DNA of 46,648 bases from a virus. Each line of letters starts with the position of its first letter. Within the stretch, counting starts at the first letter, position 1. The notes under the pieces are model-generated. The model made no database searches. It was not told the origin of the DNA and saw only the letters and a program-made list of their open reading frames with translations. The translations under genes and the position numbers were made by a program. Below, one piece after another: positions 19,101 to 25,378 of the stretch. Location: IMG/VR virus record IMGVR_UViG_3300035701_006853, positions 1 to 46,648 of that record; one strand, 5' to 3'.

Positions 19101-20638
19101 AGGCCAAGACCCCAGAAGAGCTGATGTCGATCAACAAGCGCGCGTCCTCCCTCATTGATAAGATGATTGACCATAAGCTGGTAGGAAAGGACAACCCTCT
19201 CTACGACATGGTTCAGTCTGGTGCGCGCGGCAACAGCAGTCAGCTCAGGCAGATCATTGCCTCTCCGCTATTTATGTCTGATGAGAAGGGCCGGATTGTC
19301 CCAACAGCGATCAAGAAGTCTTACGCCGAAGGGCTGGATATCGGGGACTATTGGATCTCCATGTACGGGGCTCGTCGCGGAATGATGGATCGCGCAATCC
19401 AGACTTCGCTGCCGGGGGCATTCTCCAAAGACATAATGGCGACCACGATCAACAACGTGGTTTCCATGGAAGACTGCGGAACCCATGAGGGGGTTACCCA
19501 TAAACTGGACGACAAAGATGTGTTCGATCGGTACATGGCCGGCGACCAGGGCGGCTACTCGCACAATACGCTAGTGGACGCGCGTGTCCTCTCGGATCTA
19601 AAAAAACACGGGCTCTTGCAAGTGAAGGTGCGAAGTCCGCTGCGTTGCCGGGCACCAAAGGGCACTTGCGCCAAATGCTACGGCATAGACGAGCATGGTG
19701 GGGCGCCGTCGGTTGGCGACAATATCGGCTCGAAGGCAGGGCAGACGATGTCCGAGCCATTAATACAGATGGTGATGCGAACGTTCCATACTGGCGGGGC
19801 TGCGGGCACAGGCGCTGATGCTCAAGGCTATGCGCGAGTCAATCAGCTCCTGCAGATGCCGAAGATTGTGGTGGGCGCTGCACCTCTTGCGGCCAAGGAC
19901 GGCAAGGTCTCGAAGATTACCAAGGGCCTCGGCGGCGGATTTGATGTGACGCTTGAAGGTTCTGTCTACCATGTGCCTGCAGGCAAGCCGCTCAAAGTTT
20001 CTGTGGGCAGCAGGGTAGCTATCGGCGATCCGCTCTCAGAGGGCGTGGTGAAGCCACAGGACCTCGTGAAGCTCAAGGGGATGGACGCGGCGCAAGACTA
20101 CATCGCTAGCGAGCTGCAGAAGTCCTACGCTGGACAGGGCATTCATTTGCACAGAAAGATCTTTGAGACGGTCGTGCGCTCCTTGGGCAATACGACTCAG
20201 GTTCAGAACAACCCCAAAGACACGGGCTATCTGCCGGGGGATATTATCCCTTACACCGTAGCTCAGGACTACAACCGCAATCTTGAGGTCACTAAAACCC
20301 CAGAGGACGCGGTCGGCTATAAGCTCAGCAAGGCAACGGAGGGCATGCGTGAAGGCCATACCGTAACGCAGGCCGATGCTGATGTTATGAGAGCTCGTGG
20401 CATTAAAGAGCTCACGATTAAAAAAGACCCATTGATCCATGCGCCTTTGCTAAAATCCCTCAAAACGCTGCCGCTCCTCAGTAAGGATTGGATGGGCTCG
20501 CTTGGCTACCAGCAGCTTCAGAAGGCGCTGACTCTCGGCGCTGGCCAAGGCTGGTCTACGGATACTTCTGGATATCACCCTATCCCGGCATTTGCGCAGG
20601 GCGTGGCGTTCGGCAAAGGAAAGGACGGTAAGTATTGA
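13172..20638 (+). CDS. Single-chain RNA polymerase: beta fused to beta', interrupted by an intein
   Basis: 2488 aa as translated, 2009 after intein removal. Beta motifs come first: HYGFIDPVHTPES (374-386), GYNFEDGIVIS (from 612), GDKLSGRMGNKG (from 748) and the beta C-terminal-type segment near MYSMLSHGARANLQEM. Beta' motifs follow: GGFFDTRTFGG (about 1005-1015), the switch/rudder region VLPPIYRPIYPL, VGRGTIIPEP, LLNRAPSLHKF (from 1316), the Mg-binding loop NADFNGD (1352-1358), MVHVP-type sequence after the intein, four zinc cysteines (2102, 2159, 2166, 2169), and trigger-loop MRTFHTGG (from 2202). The order and completeness are those of cellular rpoB-rpoC joined in one chain. The middle catalytic Asp is Asn1356. 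It lies between phage structural genes and heads a plus-strand module with a helicase. It probably transcribes phage genes; whether it is packaged in the virion is inference. Confidence 0.95.
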   Translation: MRNFDATQQSQSVKTSAVDAVKSIFPVVGKIRTMQLDNVWVEEKADLNDYAAQAKTKTQEGTWGVPVYASLSLIENQSGKVVDKAPKIRLFLLPMVTDRSSYIVAGNEYQVNNQLRLKTGVYTVRKQNGELKTQVNLARGKNFDLGFNEASGIFTLQKVGGGQTNIPLYPILTHLGISPSLIAQTWGSKLEAVNQRGDPKSVARAETAFGAQKAGLSEYFKKTEISSATTKMVLGTGYDKVDGPMLLACSKNLLEVQLGKKEAVDRDSLAFKELHSIEDFIKERLEKNKKDLAYKIQRQIDSLRRTKVTQIVNPGLFSGVVQSFFTQDDKSSTPEQTNPLEMLSGAYRASFMGSGGITSQHGIKDETRQIHPSHYGFIDPVHTPESQKIGVNLHLPMGVVKDGKDLRVQLDNAKSGKRELLTPVESWEKYVAFPGQTGDSLKVMHQGAIQTVPRSKVDFYTPSATMLFSPSTNLVPFLPANQGNRAMMASKMLEQAIGLKHREAPLVQVGVAPDVSMEQLVGHNIAAHAPDAGTVKKVTADGILLATAKGDVKVNLYNNFTLNRKSFLNHTALVKEGDTVAKDQLLAESNFTKDGTLALGINLRTAYIPYKGYNFEDGIVISQSASEKLTSEHIYKKTYEISKNSIMKLPSFRAFYPNAITAANAAKLDSDGVIKKGQRVKTGEVIIAALQKRNPDARIAVISKTLAERPKDASIYWTAEDEGTVTEVQRGTGSVSVFIKTEEAARIGDKLSGRMGNKGIITKILPDAQTPRDGSGKPVDILLNPHGVIGRINIGQIYESAAGKAALKNGAPYKVENFTGQNYLGTTRKFLKQSGIKDKEELFDPETGKSLGDVHVGNPYILKLFKQSAGNFSARQGGPGATYDANMQPVKAGGEEGSKSLDLLTMYSMLSHGARANLQEMSTLKSNKNDEYWTALRGGQQLPPPKAPFIYDKFIAYLKGAGIDVTKDGTKSTLGPLTDSHALEMSSGAVMKPHFYHAKDFQPVKGGFFDTRTFGGIAGKKWGHLDLKEPVVNPVFEDAARNLLGLAGKFDEVVGGKLFVQKDGSLSKGSAGGLTAGAGIERLLKNVDVDTQLESLTKKAAGFTGTKLNDANKKLRYLTALKTLNMKPHEAYIRRNVAVLPPIYRPIYPLPDGSMASSDVNTLYQKLGVVNSMMQLPVMSLLPEEEKANIRQDLYNHVKGVAGLMDVTTKGKVKDGLIAQIKGGTGGQPKEGLFISKLLSKQQDFVGRGTIIPEPSLGIDEMAMPEEMAWKLFEPFVVRELKSMGKNPLQAKEEIKKKSALAKRALQIVMSTRHVLLNRAPSLHKFSIMAFKPKITDGKALKIPPLIVKGFNADFNGDSIDITTIINVRYNKNELTQEPLWVYYSLVAGNLFEMVTGKTIDEMVAEARGFTAIYEIAGGRLQTMSMIDGSPEWTDVQRLTVHTSHGPCYEVLTHTGTRVITTEHHNFSYINEAFDLCCVKTEVMRPGVLLPKALPNIGSSNIQTLKISNVTHRLDEEMAWVLGFYAGDGSASDATVSFCDTDPVVMEHICGILRRRFNFGTKLQGTKLHKDCIARLYSKELCNWFTENCGAGFAGVKIPTEIFNSPHAVRLAYVRGVFQAEGSVGPDAYGNYQARLEMCNFPYVESLRYLMSSVGLDAYLAECLHEGRQTGHLLRLRKSCMATLQPVLSKKQEKLAEAVRVKDSRRHRDDYDIVPFSKALLDEVVAIGHRHKSLSKTDKAAVAEWRAKNPGRKISAMDHFKGNQEFVSRHIAFDVIHTYGALASPYFLKWAGLVKDERLRWEQVLSITEVPRKEVMFDFTVPRGEMFLVQNGLFTHNTMTVHVPVSEDANKEAARLLPSRNLFQPGTGSLMIQPSQEAQIGLFYLSQTPAGRQRINVLLPDKYKISAMLDKKATGTLTMALAKELPANQYGTIVAALKAEGEKHAFERGFTLGMDDIAQFGATRDRIVDAADKAAKKAKTPEELMSINKRASSLIDKMIDHKLVGKDNPLYDMVQSGARGNSSQLRQIIASPLFMSDEKGRIVPTAIKKSYAEGLDIGDYWISMYGARRGMMDRAIQTSLPGAFSKDIMATTINNVVSMEDCGTHEGVTHKLDDKDVFDRYMAGDQGGYSHNTLVDARVLSDLKKHGLLQVKVRSPLRCRAPKGTCAKCYGIDEHGGAPSVGDNIGSKAGQTMSEPLIQMVMRTFHTGGAAGTGADAQGYARVNQLLQMPKIVVGAAPLAAKDGKVSKITKGLGGGFDVTLEGSVYHVPAGKPLKVSVGSRVAIGDPLSEGVVKPQDLVKLKGMDAAQDYIASELQKSYAGQGIHLHRKIFETVVRSLGNTTQVQNNPKDTGYLPGDIIPYTVAQDYNRNLEVTKTPEDAVGYKLSKATEGMREGHTVTQADADVMRARGIKELTIKKDPLIHAPLLKSLKTLPLLSKDWMGSLGYQQLQKALTLGAGQGWSTDTSGYHPIPAFAQGVAFGKGKDGKY
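17246..18682 (+). mobile_element. LAGLIDADG intein inside the polymerase catalytic loop
   Basis: 479 codons, residues 1359-1837. It starts at Ser1359 directly after NADFNGD and ends at His-Asn (FTHN), with Thr1838 as the first C-extein residue. Removing it rejoins NADFNGD to TMTVHVPVSEDA, the normal continuation of this beta' motif. Splicing blocks are visible: a block-B-like TGTRVITTEHHNF (about 1453-1465), and block F/G EVMFDFTVP, then VQNGLFTHN. The endonuclease part has two LAGLIDADG-type helices, LGFYAGDGS (1522-1530) and VRGVFQAEGS (1614-1623), each with its acidic catalytic residue. Block A (SIDITTIINV) is divergent. Both splicing and homing functions therefore look intact. The product must splice for the polymerase to work. 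Confidence 0.92.
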
Positions 20639-21135
20639 TGGATTATGTAATTTTTTACCACGGCACCTGGTCTGAAGCCTCGCGCAGCGTGAAGCAGAAG
20701 CTGGACAGGCACAAGGGTGCCGATAGCGTTGAAGTCCGGGAAGTCGATGTAGATAAGGCCACAACGCCTCCGACTTATGATGGTCAGCTTATCCGCTCTC
20801 TTCCCTTTTTGGTGCGCTATGAGAACGGTCGTCCTGTCGATCACCTAGTGGGTGACGTTCCTGAGGATGCGGTGCGCCGCTTTATTGCCAGGACTCGGAC
20901 GAAGACGGCCTTCTGGGACGGGTTCGAGAAGGCCGCAAGAAAGCTGACAAGCAAGGCGCGTAATGCCTTGACCGATGACAGTTTCGTCTTCCCTGGCGAA
21001 CGACGCTACCCCATCCACGATATCAATCATGCGCGAAATGCGCTGGCCCGAGTAGCTCAGAATGGGAGCCCCTCTGAGCAATCCGCTGTGCGGTCTGCTG
21101 TGCATCAGAAATATCCCGAGCTGAAAGAGGATTGA
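20638..21135 (+). CDS. Redox-dead thioredoxin-like protein with FWDGF motif and C-terminal phage domain
   Basis: 165 aa; the ATG overlaps the polymerase stop (TGATG). Residues 1-85 have a thioredoxin-like pattern: strand VIFYHGTW, then a cis-proline strand SLPFLVRYENGR with Pro56. The expected W-C-x-x-C is W11-S-E-A-S, both cysteines being serine, so disulfide chemistry is excluded. Residues 89-100 carry KTAFWDGFEKAA, the motif shared with neighbouring genes. Residues about 110-165 (FVFPGERRYPIHD, then HARNALARVAQNG) match a small domain I remember from many phage structural proteins (DUF6582-like). Three modules in one small protein suggest an adaptor. The following gene starts 1 base after its stop. 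Confidence 0.75.
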   Translation: MDYVIFYHGTWSEASRSVKQKLDRHKGADSVEVREVDVDKATTPPTYDGQLIRSLPFLVRYENGRPVDHLVGDVPEDAVRRFIARTRTKTAFWDGFEKAARKLTSKARNALTDDSFVFPGERRYPIHDINHARNALARVAQNGSPSEQSAVRSAVHQKYPELKED

Positions 21136-21136
21136 A

Positions 21137-22567
21137 ATGAACGCATTTTGGCGAGGCTTTCTGAAGCAGGCAAAGCTCCGTGAATCCACGAAACTAGAGC
21201 CGCACCAGCTCAGAGTTCAAGAGCGCCTCAAGAAAAAACCGGGGCTGCTCCTCTACCACGGCCTCGGCAGCGGCAAGAGCCTATCAGGAATTGCGGCTTC
21301 GCAAGGCGAAAAAACCGACGTCGTAGTGCCTGCCAGCCTTCGCGGAAATTTCCAGAAGGAGGTGCAAAAGCACACGACCGGCTACAAGCCCAATATCATG
21401 AGCTACGATAAGGCGGTAAAGACTCCTGCAACGGGCGATACCTTGATCGTGGACGAAGCGCATATGCTCGGCACGCCTGGCTCGATGAGAAGTCAGGAAC
21501 TGCTCAGAAAAGCCCCTGAGTACAAAAAGAGGATTCTGCTGACAGGTACCCCAATCCGAAACCACCCATACGAAATCGCCCCGCTGCTCAGAATGGTGCG
21601 CGGCGACGATGCGGTGCCGACCGACCCAAAGGCGTTCAACGAGCAATACATCTCCGAGCAGAAAGTGAGTCCCGGAATCTTGGCCAGGATCTTTCACGGC
21701 GCCAAGAACGGGGTGGAGTACAAGATCAAAAACCCGGACAAGTTCTCCTCACTCGTCCAGGGTTACGTCGACTACCACGCGCCGGCCAAAGAGAATTTCC
21801 CGGCCGTCACCCACGAAAGCATCGACGTCCCCATGAGCAGTGAGCAAATGAAGTACTATGACTTTGTCATGAAAAAGGCAGGGCCTGCGCTCAAATACAA
21901 GATTCAGCGCGGCCTCCCCCCATCGAAAGCCGAGGCTACCCAATTGAACGCGTTCCTATCCGGAGCGAGGCAGGTAGCCAATAGCACCAAGTCCTTTGGC
22001 GGGACGGAGACCTCTCCTAAGATCCAGAGGGCGGTGACGGCTCTTCAAGATTTGAACGCTAAAGACAAGAACTTCAGGGGGCTTGTCTATTCAAACTACC
22101 TTGACGCAGGTGTCCGCGATTACGCCGACCAACTCAAGTCGTCTGGGATTCCCCATGCGATCTTTGACGGGAGCCTCTCCGATTCCAAGCGAAAAGCCAT
22201 GATTCACGACTATAACACTGGCAAAGTGAAAGTCTTGCTCATCTCCGGCGCAGGGTCCCAGGGCCTGGATCTGAAAGGGACTAAACTCATCCAACTGCTA
22301 GAGCCGCACTGGAACAATGCCAGACTCGAGCAGGCCGAGGGTCGGGGAATTCGCTACAAAAGCCACGACCACCTTCCAGAGGCCGAGCGGCACGTGCTGG
22401 TGCAAAGATTCCAGTCGACCATACCCAAGTCATTTACCCAAAAGATTCTGGGTCAAGAGGCCAATATGGGGGTCGACCAATATCTCAGCATGCTCTCCGG
22501 CAAGAAGGATGCGCTGAACGCGCAGTTTCTGGATATTCTAAAACAGCAGGGCAGCAAGCCTGTATAG
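21137..22567 (+). CDS. SF2 helicase/ATPase, Snf2- or viral D6/D11-like
   Basis: 476 aa. Helicase motifs in order: Q-motif-like HQLRVQ (23-28), Walker A GLGSGKS (42-48), DEAH box VDEAHM (105-110), motif III LTGTP (135-139), motif IV GLVYSN (315-320), motif V GAGSQGLDL (371-379), and motif VI QAEGRGIR (399-406) with its arginine finger. A complete ATP-dependent translocase is therefore expected, acting on duplex DNA or on nucleic acid-protein complexes. The first residues, MNAFWRGFLKQAK, are the FWxGFxKxA motif at the very N-terminus. It follows the polymerase and thioredoxin-like genes with almost no spacing, so it may assist transcription, as Snf2-family and poxviral D6/D11 ATPases do. Confidence 0.88.
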   Translation: MNAFWRGFLKQAKLRESTKLEPHQLRVQERLKKKPGLLLYHGLGSGKSLSGIAASQGEKTDVVVPASLRGNFQKEVQKHTTGYKPNIMSYDKAVKTPATGDTLIVDEAHMLGTPGSMRSQELLRKAPEYKKRILLTGTPIRNHPYEIAPLLRMVRGDDAVPTDPKAFNEQYISEQKVSPGILARIFHGAKNGVEYKIKNPDKFSSLVQGYVDYHAPAKENFPAVTHESIDVPMSSEQMKYYDFVMKKAGPALKYKIQRGLPPSKAEATQLNAFLSGARQVANSTKSFGGTETSPKIQRAVTALQDLNAKDKNFRGLVYSNYLDAGVRDYADQLKSSGIPHAIFDGSLSDSKRKAMIHDYNTGKVKVLLISGAGSQGLDLKGTKLIQLLEPHWNNARLEQAEGRGIRYKSHDHLPEAERHVLVQRFQSTIPKSFTQKILGQEANMGVDQYLSMLSGKKDALNAQFLDILKQQGSKPV

Positions 22568-22576
22568 GAGACTGCG

Positions 22577-24241
22577 ATGGGCCCCTTTCTAGTAGGCTTT
22601 ACGAAAAAAGCGAAAAAAGAAAAGAAAAGAGAGCCTCTAAACATCTGGGGCCGGTCGGCAAATGCCCTTGGTACAATTGCGACTGGGAACCTCTTTGGAT
22701 ACCTGGGCGCCGTAGGCGCAGTGGGCGCGATGAATCAATTAGAAAAGCTCGACTCGCGACTCTCACCAGAAGAGGCGGAGAGCTTTATGAAGAATGTTAG
22801 CCGCGACAAAGGCCTAACCACTAGTTATAGGCCCAACTTTCGGGCGAGTGGGGCGTTCATGCCGCTCGAAAACGCTATTCAAACGGAGCTCTCGCCTACT
22901 GCCGGAACACTCGCTCACGAGTTGGGGCATGCTACCTCTATGCGCGGTTTCACTGGGGGCGGTGAAAAATTAGAGGGCCCTCTTAGACAGTATCTCAGCG
23001 GCACTCTCACGAACCCAGCGGACAGAAAACGCGCGCGGTCTGCGTTGCTCAAGCTCGGACCTATGTTTGCAGGGAGGCGCTTGATGGTTCCTGCGCAGGC
23101 TGGGTTGCTCCTCGCCAATAGCGAGACTGGGGACAAGATAGCCCCGTATGTGCCGTTTGTTATGCATGCACCGAACCTTATCGAAGAGGGCGGGGCTTCG
23201 TTACGGGCTCTCGGGATGCTGGCAAAGCACAGGGGCGGGGCTAAGGCCGCACTCCGGGCTGCGCCAGGTCTTGCTGCCGCATTTGGGAGCTACTTAGCTG
23301 CACCGCTAGCGATGACCCTGGCCACGGCTGGGTACTTGAATAGGAAAAAGGACCGCCTGGAGAGGGAGAAAAACGCGATGACTGAACCAAGCAAATCCGA
23401 TCTGAAAGCTCTCTTGCAAAAACACGAGGACAGGGAAACACCAGAGCAGGAGAGTGCTGAGTCCGAAGAAGAGCAGAAAGAGGAGCGGGCTGCCGGCCTT
23501 CATGAGAAGAGTGCCTTTTGGGATGGCTTCGAGAAAAGAGCGCTCAACCTCGCGACGGCTCGCGCAGCTATGGGGAGGTTTAAGGACAAACTTATCAGAC
23601 GGGCCCCGAAACTCAACACAGAGTCCGTTAACGCGCACATAGAGGGTAGGACACCGAAGGAAAAATTTATAAGTCTTAGTAAAGACAAGCTAAGCGCTGG
23701 GGGCGATCCGCTCCGGAGGGCGGGGCATATGATGAATGCTCAAGGCACGGTATCTTCACACCCACAGGCGAATCTAAAAACTTTCGCCAAAGGCGACATG
23801 CTTGAGGTACTTGCACCCGGAATGAAATTGCCTGCTGCTTGGAACCCGAAAAATAGAGAGATGACGAACCGGATAATGCATCTACATGAGCAGGCAGAGA
23901 GGAAAAGTTTTGGCAAAGCCAAAACCCTGTGGGCAGGTTCTCATGCCGACCCCAGAGTCATCCTAGAGGAGAGTAATGCACTGGCATCTCTCCCAAAAAA
24001 GGGGTACAGCCCAACAAAGAGGCTGTTCCATGGACTGCGTGAGGCGGACAATACGAAGCACCTCCTGGAACATGCAGTACCTAAATTCCGGTACGGTAAA
24101 ATGAGACTAAGCAGACATGGTGTTAAGCACATGCGCAGGATTCTGGAGGAGAAAAATATGCAGGCGATACCCTTCCCGGGCACAGAAATCAAAAAAGTTG
24201 CGTTTTGGGATGGGTTCTCGACACGTAGTCTAAGGTCTTAG
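22577..24241 (+). CDS. HExxH metallopeptidase-like membrane protein with repeated FWDGF motifs
   Basis: 554 aa. It starts MGPFLVGFTKKAKK, a degenerate FWxGFxKxA. A hydrophobic Gly/Ala segment (about 31-52) follows, then TLAHELGHAT with the zinc-binding HExxH at 114-118, and IEEGGAS (about 202-208) as a possible third zinc ligand in gluzincin style. A second hydrophobic region is at 225-253. An acidic Glu-rich linker (about 288-305) leads to KSAFWDGFEKRA (312-322), and a second, basic helical module runs to the C-terminus, which ends in KVAFWDGF-x(7) (543-547). It looks like two modules joined, each with the motif at its edge. An SD (GGAGACTGCG) precedes the ATG. The last 12 bases overlap the convergent minus gene. 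Peptidase activity is inferred from the motif only. Confidence 0.7.
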   Translation: MGPFLVGFTKKAKKEKKREPLNIWGRSANALGTIATGNLFGYLGAVGAVGAMNQLEKLDSRLSPEEAESFMKNVSRDKGLTTSYRPNFRASGAFMPLENAIQTELSPTAGTLAHELGHATSMRGFTGGGEKLEGPLRQYLSGTLTNPADRKRARSALLKLGPMFAGRRLMVPAQAGLLLANSETGDKIAPYVPFVMHAPNLIEEGGASLRALGMLAKHRGGAKAALRAAPGLAAAFGSYLAAPLAMTLATAGYLNRKKDRLEREKNAMTEPSKSDLKALLQKHEDRETPEQESAESEEEQKEERAAGLHEKSAFWDGFEKRALNLATARAAMGRFKDKLIRRAPKLNTESVNAHIEGRTPKEKFISLSKDKLSAGGDPLRRAGHMMNAQGTVSSHPQANLKTFAKGDMLEVLAPGMKLPAAWNPKNREMTNRIMHLHEQAERKSFGKAKTLWAGSHADPRVILEESNALASLPKKGYSPTKRLFHGLREADNTKHLLEHAVPKFRYGKMRLSRHGVKHMRRILEEKNMQAIPFPGTEIKKVAFWDGFSTRSLRS

Positions 24242-24622
24242 CGGTGGTGGGATGTTGATCGGCTGCAGCGGGTGCCACAGTGTCACAGCCTGCTGCTCTG
24301 TAGGGCTTGTGCTGCTAGAGTGCACGATTATGGATAGGCGATGGCCGAAGACTGCTTTCCGCGCGTAGGCGACGTCGGCAAACGAAGGCGGCTCAGGGGT
24401 TTTCTTGATCACAAGGCAGATCCAGCGGGAGTCTTTGTCGCTATCTACGAGGCTGACAGTCAACGTGGTGAGCTTGCCTCCGTGCCTGAGATCAAAGAGA
24501 AGGCTACCCTCTGTGCCTATCACGGCCCTAAACCCGTAGTGCTCGGGGTAGCAGCCCATCTCGACAAGCATAATCTCAATCGGAAGCGGCTTTCTCTGCC
24601 AATCACCGAGAAGTCTTACCAT
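24230..24622 (-). CDS. Unknown protein, minus-strand cluster
   Basis: 130 aa; the ATG at 24622 has an excellent GGGAGG five bases upstream, and it overlaps the preceding minus gene by 20 bases. The N-terminal half is a beta/alpha mix (PIEIMLVEMGCY, then TLTVSLVDS), the middle is SRWICLVIKK, and the C-terminus is Pro-rich. No family is recognised. It is the last gene of the minus cluster that begins with SSB and HU, and it converges on the metallopeptidase-like gene. Confidence 0.6.
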   Translation of the reverse strand: MVRLLGDWQRKPLPIEIMLVEMGCYPEHYGFRAVIGTEGSLLFDLRHGGKLTTLTVSLVDSDKDSRWICLVIKKTPEPPSFADVAYARKAVFGHRLSIIVHSSSTSPTEQQAVTLWHPLQPINIPPPLRP

Positions 24623-24845
24623 GGGTGCCTCCCGGCTTCTCGTTCGCGTACCGAACGGAAAGGCAGCAGCGGCAGATTTCGATTCGCTTTACCGTTTCGA
24701 GGGGCACTGTGCCTCGCATCCACGCGTCCTCATCCCCCTCCCCAAGGCGGCGCCATTCATGGGAGGTGATGCGGCACTTGCAGCGGCAGGCGAAATCAGC
24801 CAGCCGACCGCAAACATTCATGAGCGTCATCGTAATTCCAAGCAC
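24603..24845 (-). CDS. Small cysteine-rich protein
   Basis: 80 aa from a GTG at 24845 with GGGAGG close upstream; an internal ATG six codons in is possible. Six cysteines occur (near residues 12, 20, 22, 24, 58 and 60-61) in pairs such as CRCKC and ICRCC, suggesting metal binding. The C-terminus is basic. It overlaps the following minus gene, whose ribosome site lies inside it. Function is unknown; a small nucleic-acid-binding or adaptor zinc protein is possible. Confidence 0.55.
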   Translation of the reverse strand: MLGITMTLMNVCGRLADFACRCKCRITSHEWRRLGEGDEDAWMRGTVPLETVKRIEICRCCLSVRYANEKPGGTHGKTSR

Positions 24846-24960
24846 AACGCCTCCCGTAAGTAGACTGCCTACTCGCCCATGCGCACTTCGTAAGGAGATT
24901 GGTTCTTATTCAGCATACCGCTGGAGGCAGGATCGTTCTACTGCAATCGGGCCGAAGATT

Positions 24961-24983
24961 AGCCGGGCAAGCCGGGCCCGGCT
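24961..24983 (-). terminator. GC-rich hairpin after the HU-like gene
   Basis: AGCCGGGC (24961-24968) pairs with GCCCGGCT (24976-24983), and the right part also forms the 14-base palindrome AGCCGGGCCCGGCT (24970-24983). It lies 8 bases past the stop of the minus-strand HU-like gene. There is no U run on either strand, so it may be a weak terminator, an RNA-stabilising hairpin or a protein site. Confidence 0.35.
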
Positions 24984-24990
24984 TTCGTGA

Positions 24991-25284
24991 CTACTTACGT
25001 TTTTTTGGTGTGTTGCGGACCAGGTCTCTAAATTCTTTTCCGGCCTTAAATCGGGGCACAGTCGCTGCAGCGATCTTGACTTCACTGCCTGTTTGGGGAT
25101 TGCGTCCGACACGGGCGCGGCGAACGGTCGGGTGAAACGAGCCGAAGCCCACCAGCGAGACCCTGCCTCCGTGAACGACTTCCAGTTGAATGGCTTGGGT
25201 GGTCAGCTTGATGATTTCTCGAACAGTGGCCTTTGGGATGCCAGCACCTTGTGCGACGATCGAAGTCAGTTCTGCTAGATTCAT
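24991..25284 (-). CDS. HU/IHF-family DNA-binding protein
   Basis: 97 aa, starting MNLAELTSIV at 25284 with an AAAGGGAA ribosome site. The length equals the family norm (about 90-100). The DNA-inserting arm motif GRNPQTG is at 60-66 with the intercalating Pro63, preceded by LVGFGSF (45-50) and followed by PRFKAGKEFRDLV. The C-terminus is basic (KKRK). HU-type proteins bend and compact DNA as dimers and assist replication, recombination or packaging. It is 94 bases downstream of SSB on the same strand, probably co-transcribed. Phage HU homologues are known; the role here is inferred. Confidence 0.93.
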   Translation of the reverse strand: MNLAELTSIVAQGAGIPKATVREIIKLTTQAIQLEVVHGGRVSLVGFGSFHPTVRRARVGRNPQTGSEVKIAAATVPRFKAGKEFRDLVRNTPKKRK

Positions 25285-25378
25285 GGGGTTCCCTTTCTTT
25301 GGGTAAAAGACAAACACTATTGAGTGCCTGTGAAAATTGCAAGGGCCAGTGTTTACAACGGGTGATCGGAGGTGTCAC

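Noticed and set aside
20635-20637. TTG start for the thioredoxin-like gene
   Set aside because: The ATG at 20638 directly behind it overlaps the polymerase stop as TGATG, the usual coupling in this genome.
13172-20638. Host rpoBC contamination or misassembly
   Set aside because: The gene is a single fused chain, shorter than cellular forms, coupled by TGATG overlap to a phage-type gene, and lies between portal and baseplate genes; no ribosomal protein neighbours are present.
24341-24769. Plus-strand ORFs opposite the small minus genes at 24230-24845
   Set aside because: The minus-strand frames have strong ribosome sites and start/stop coupling; the plus frames have neither.
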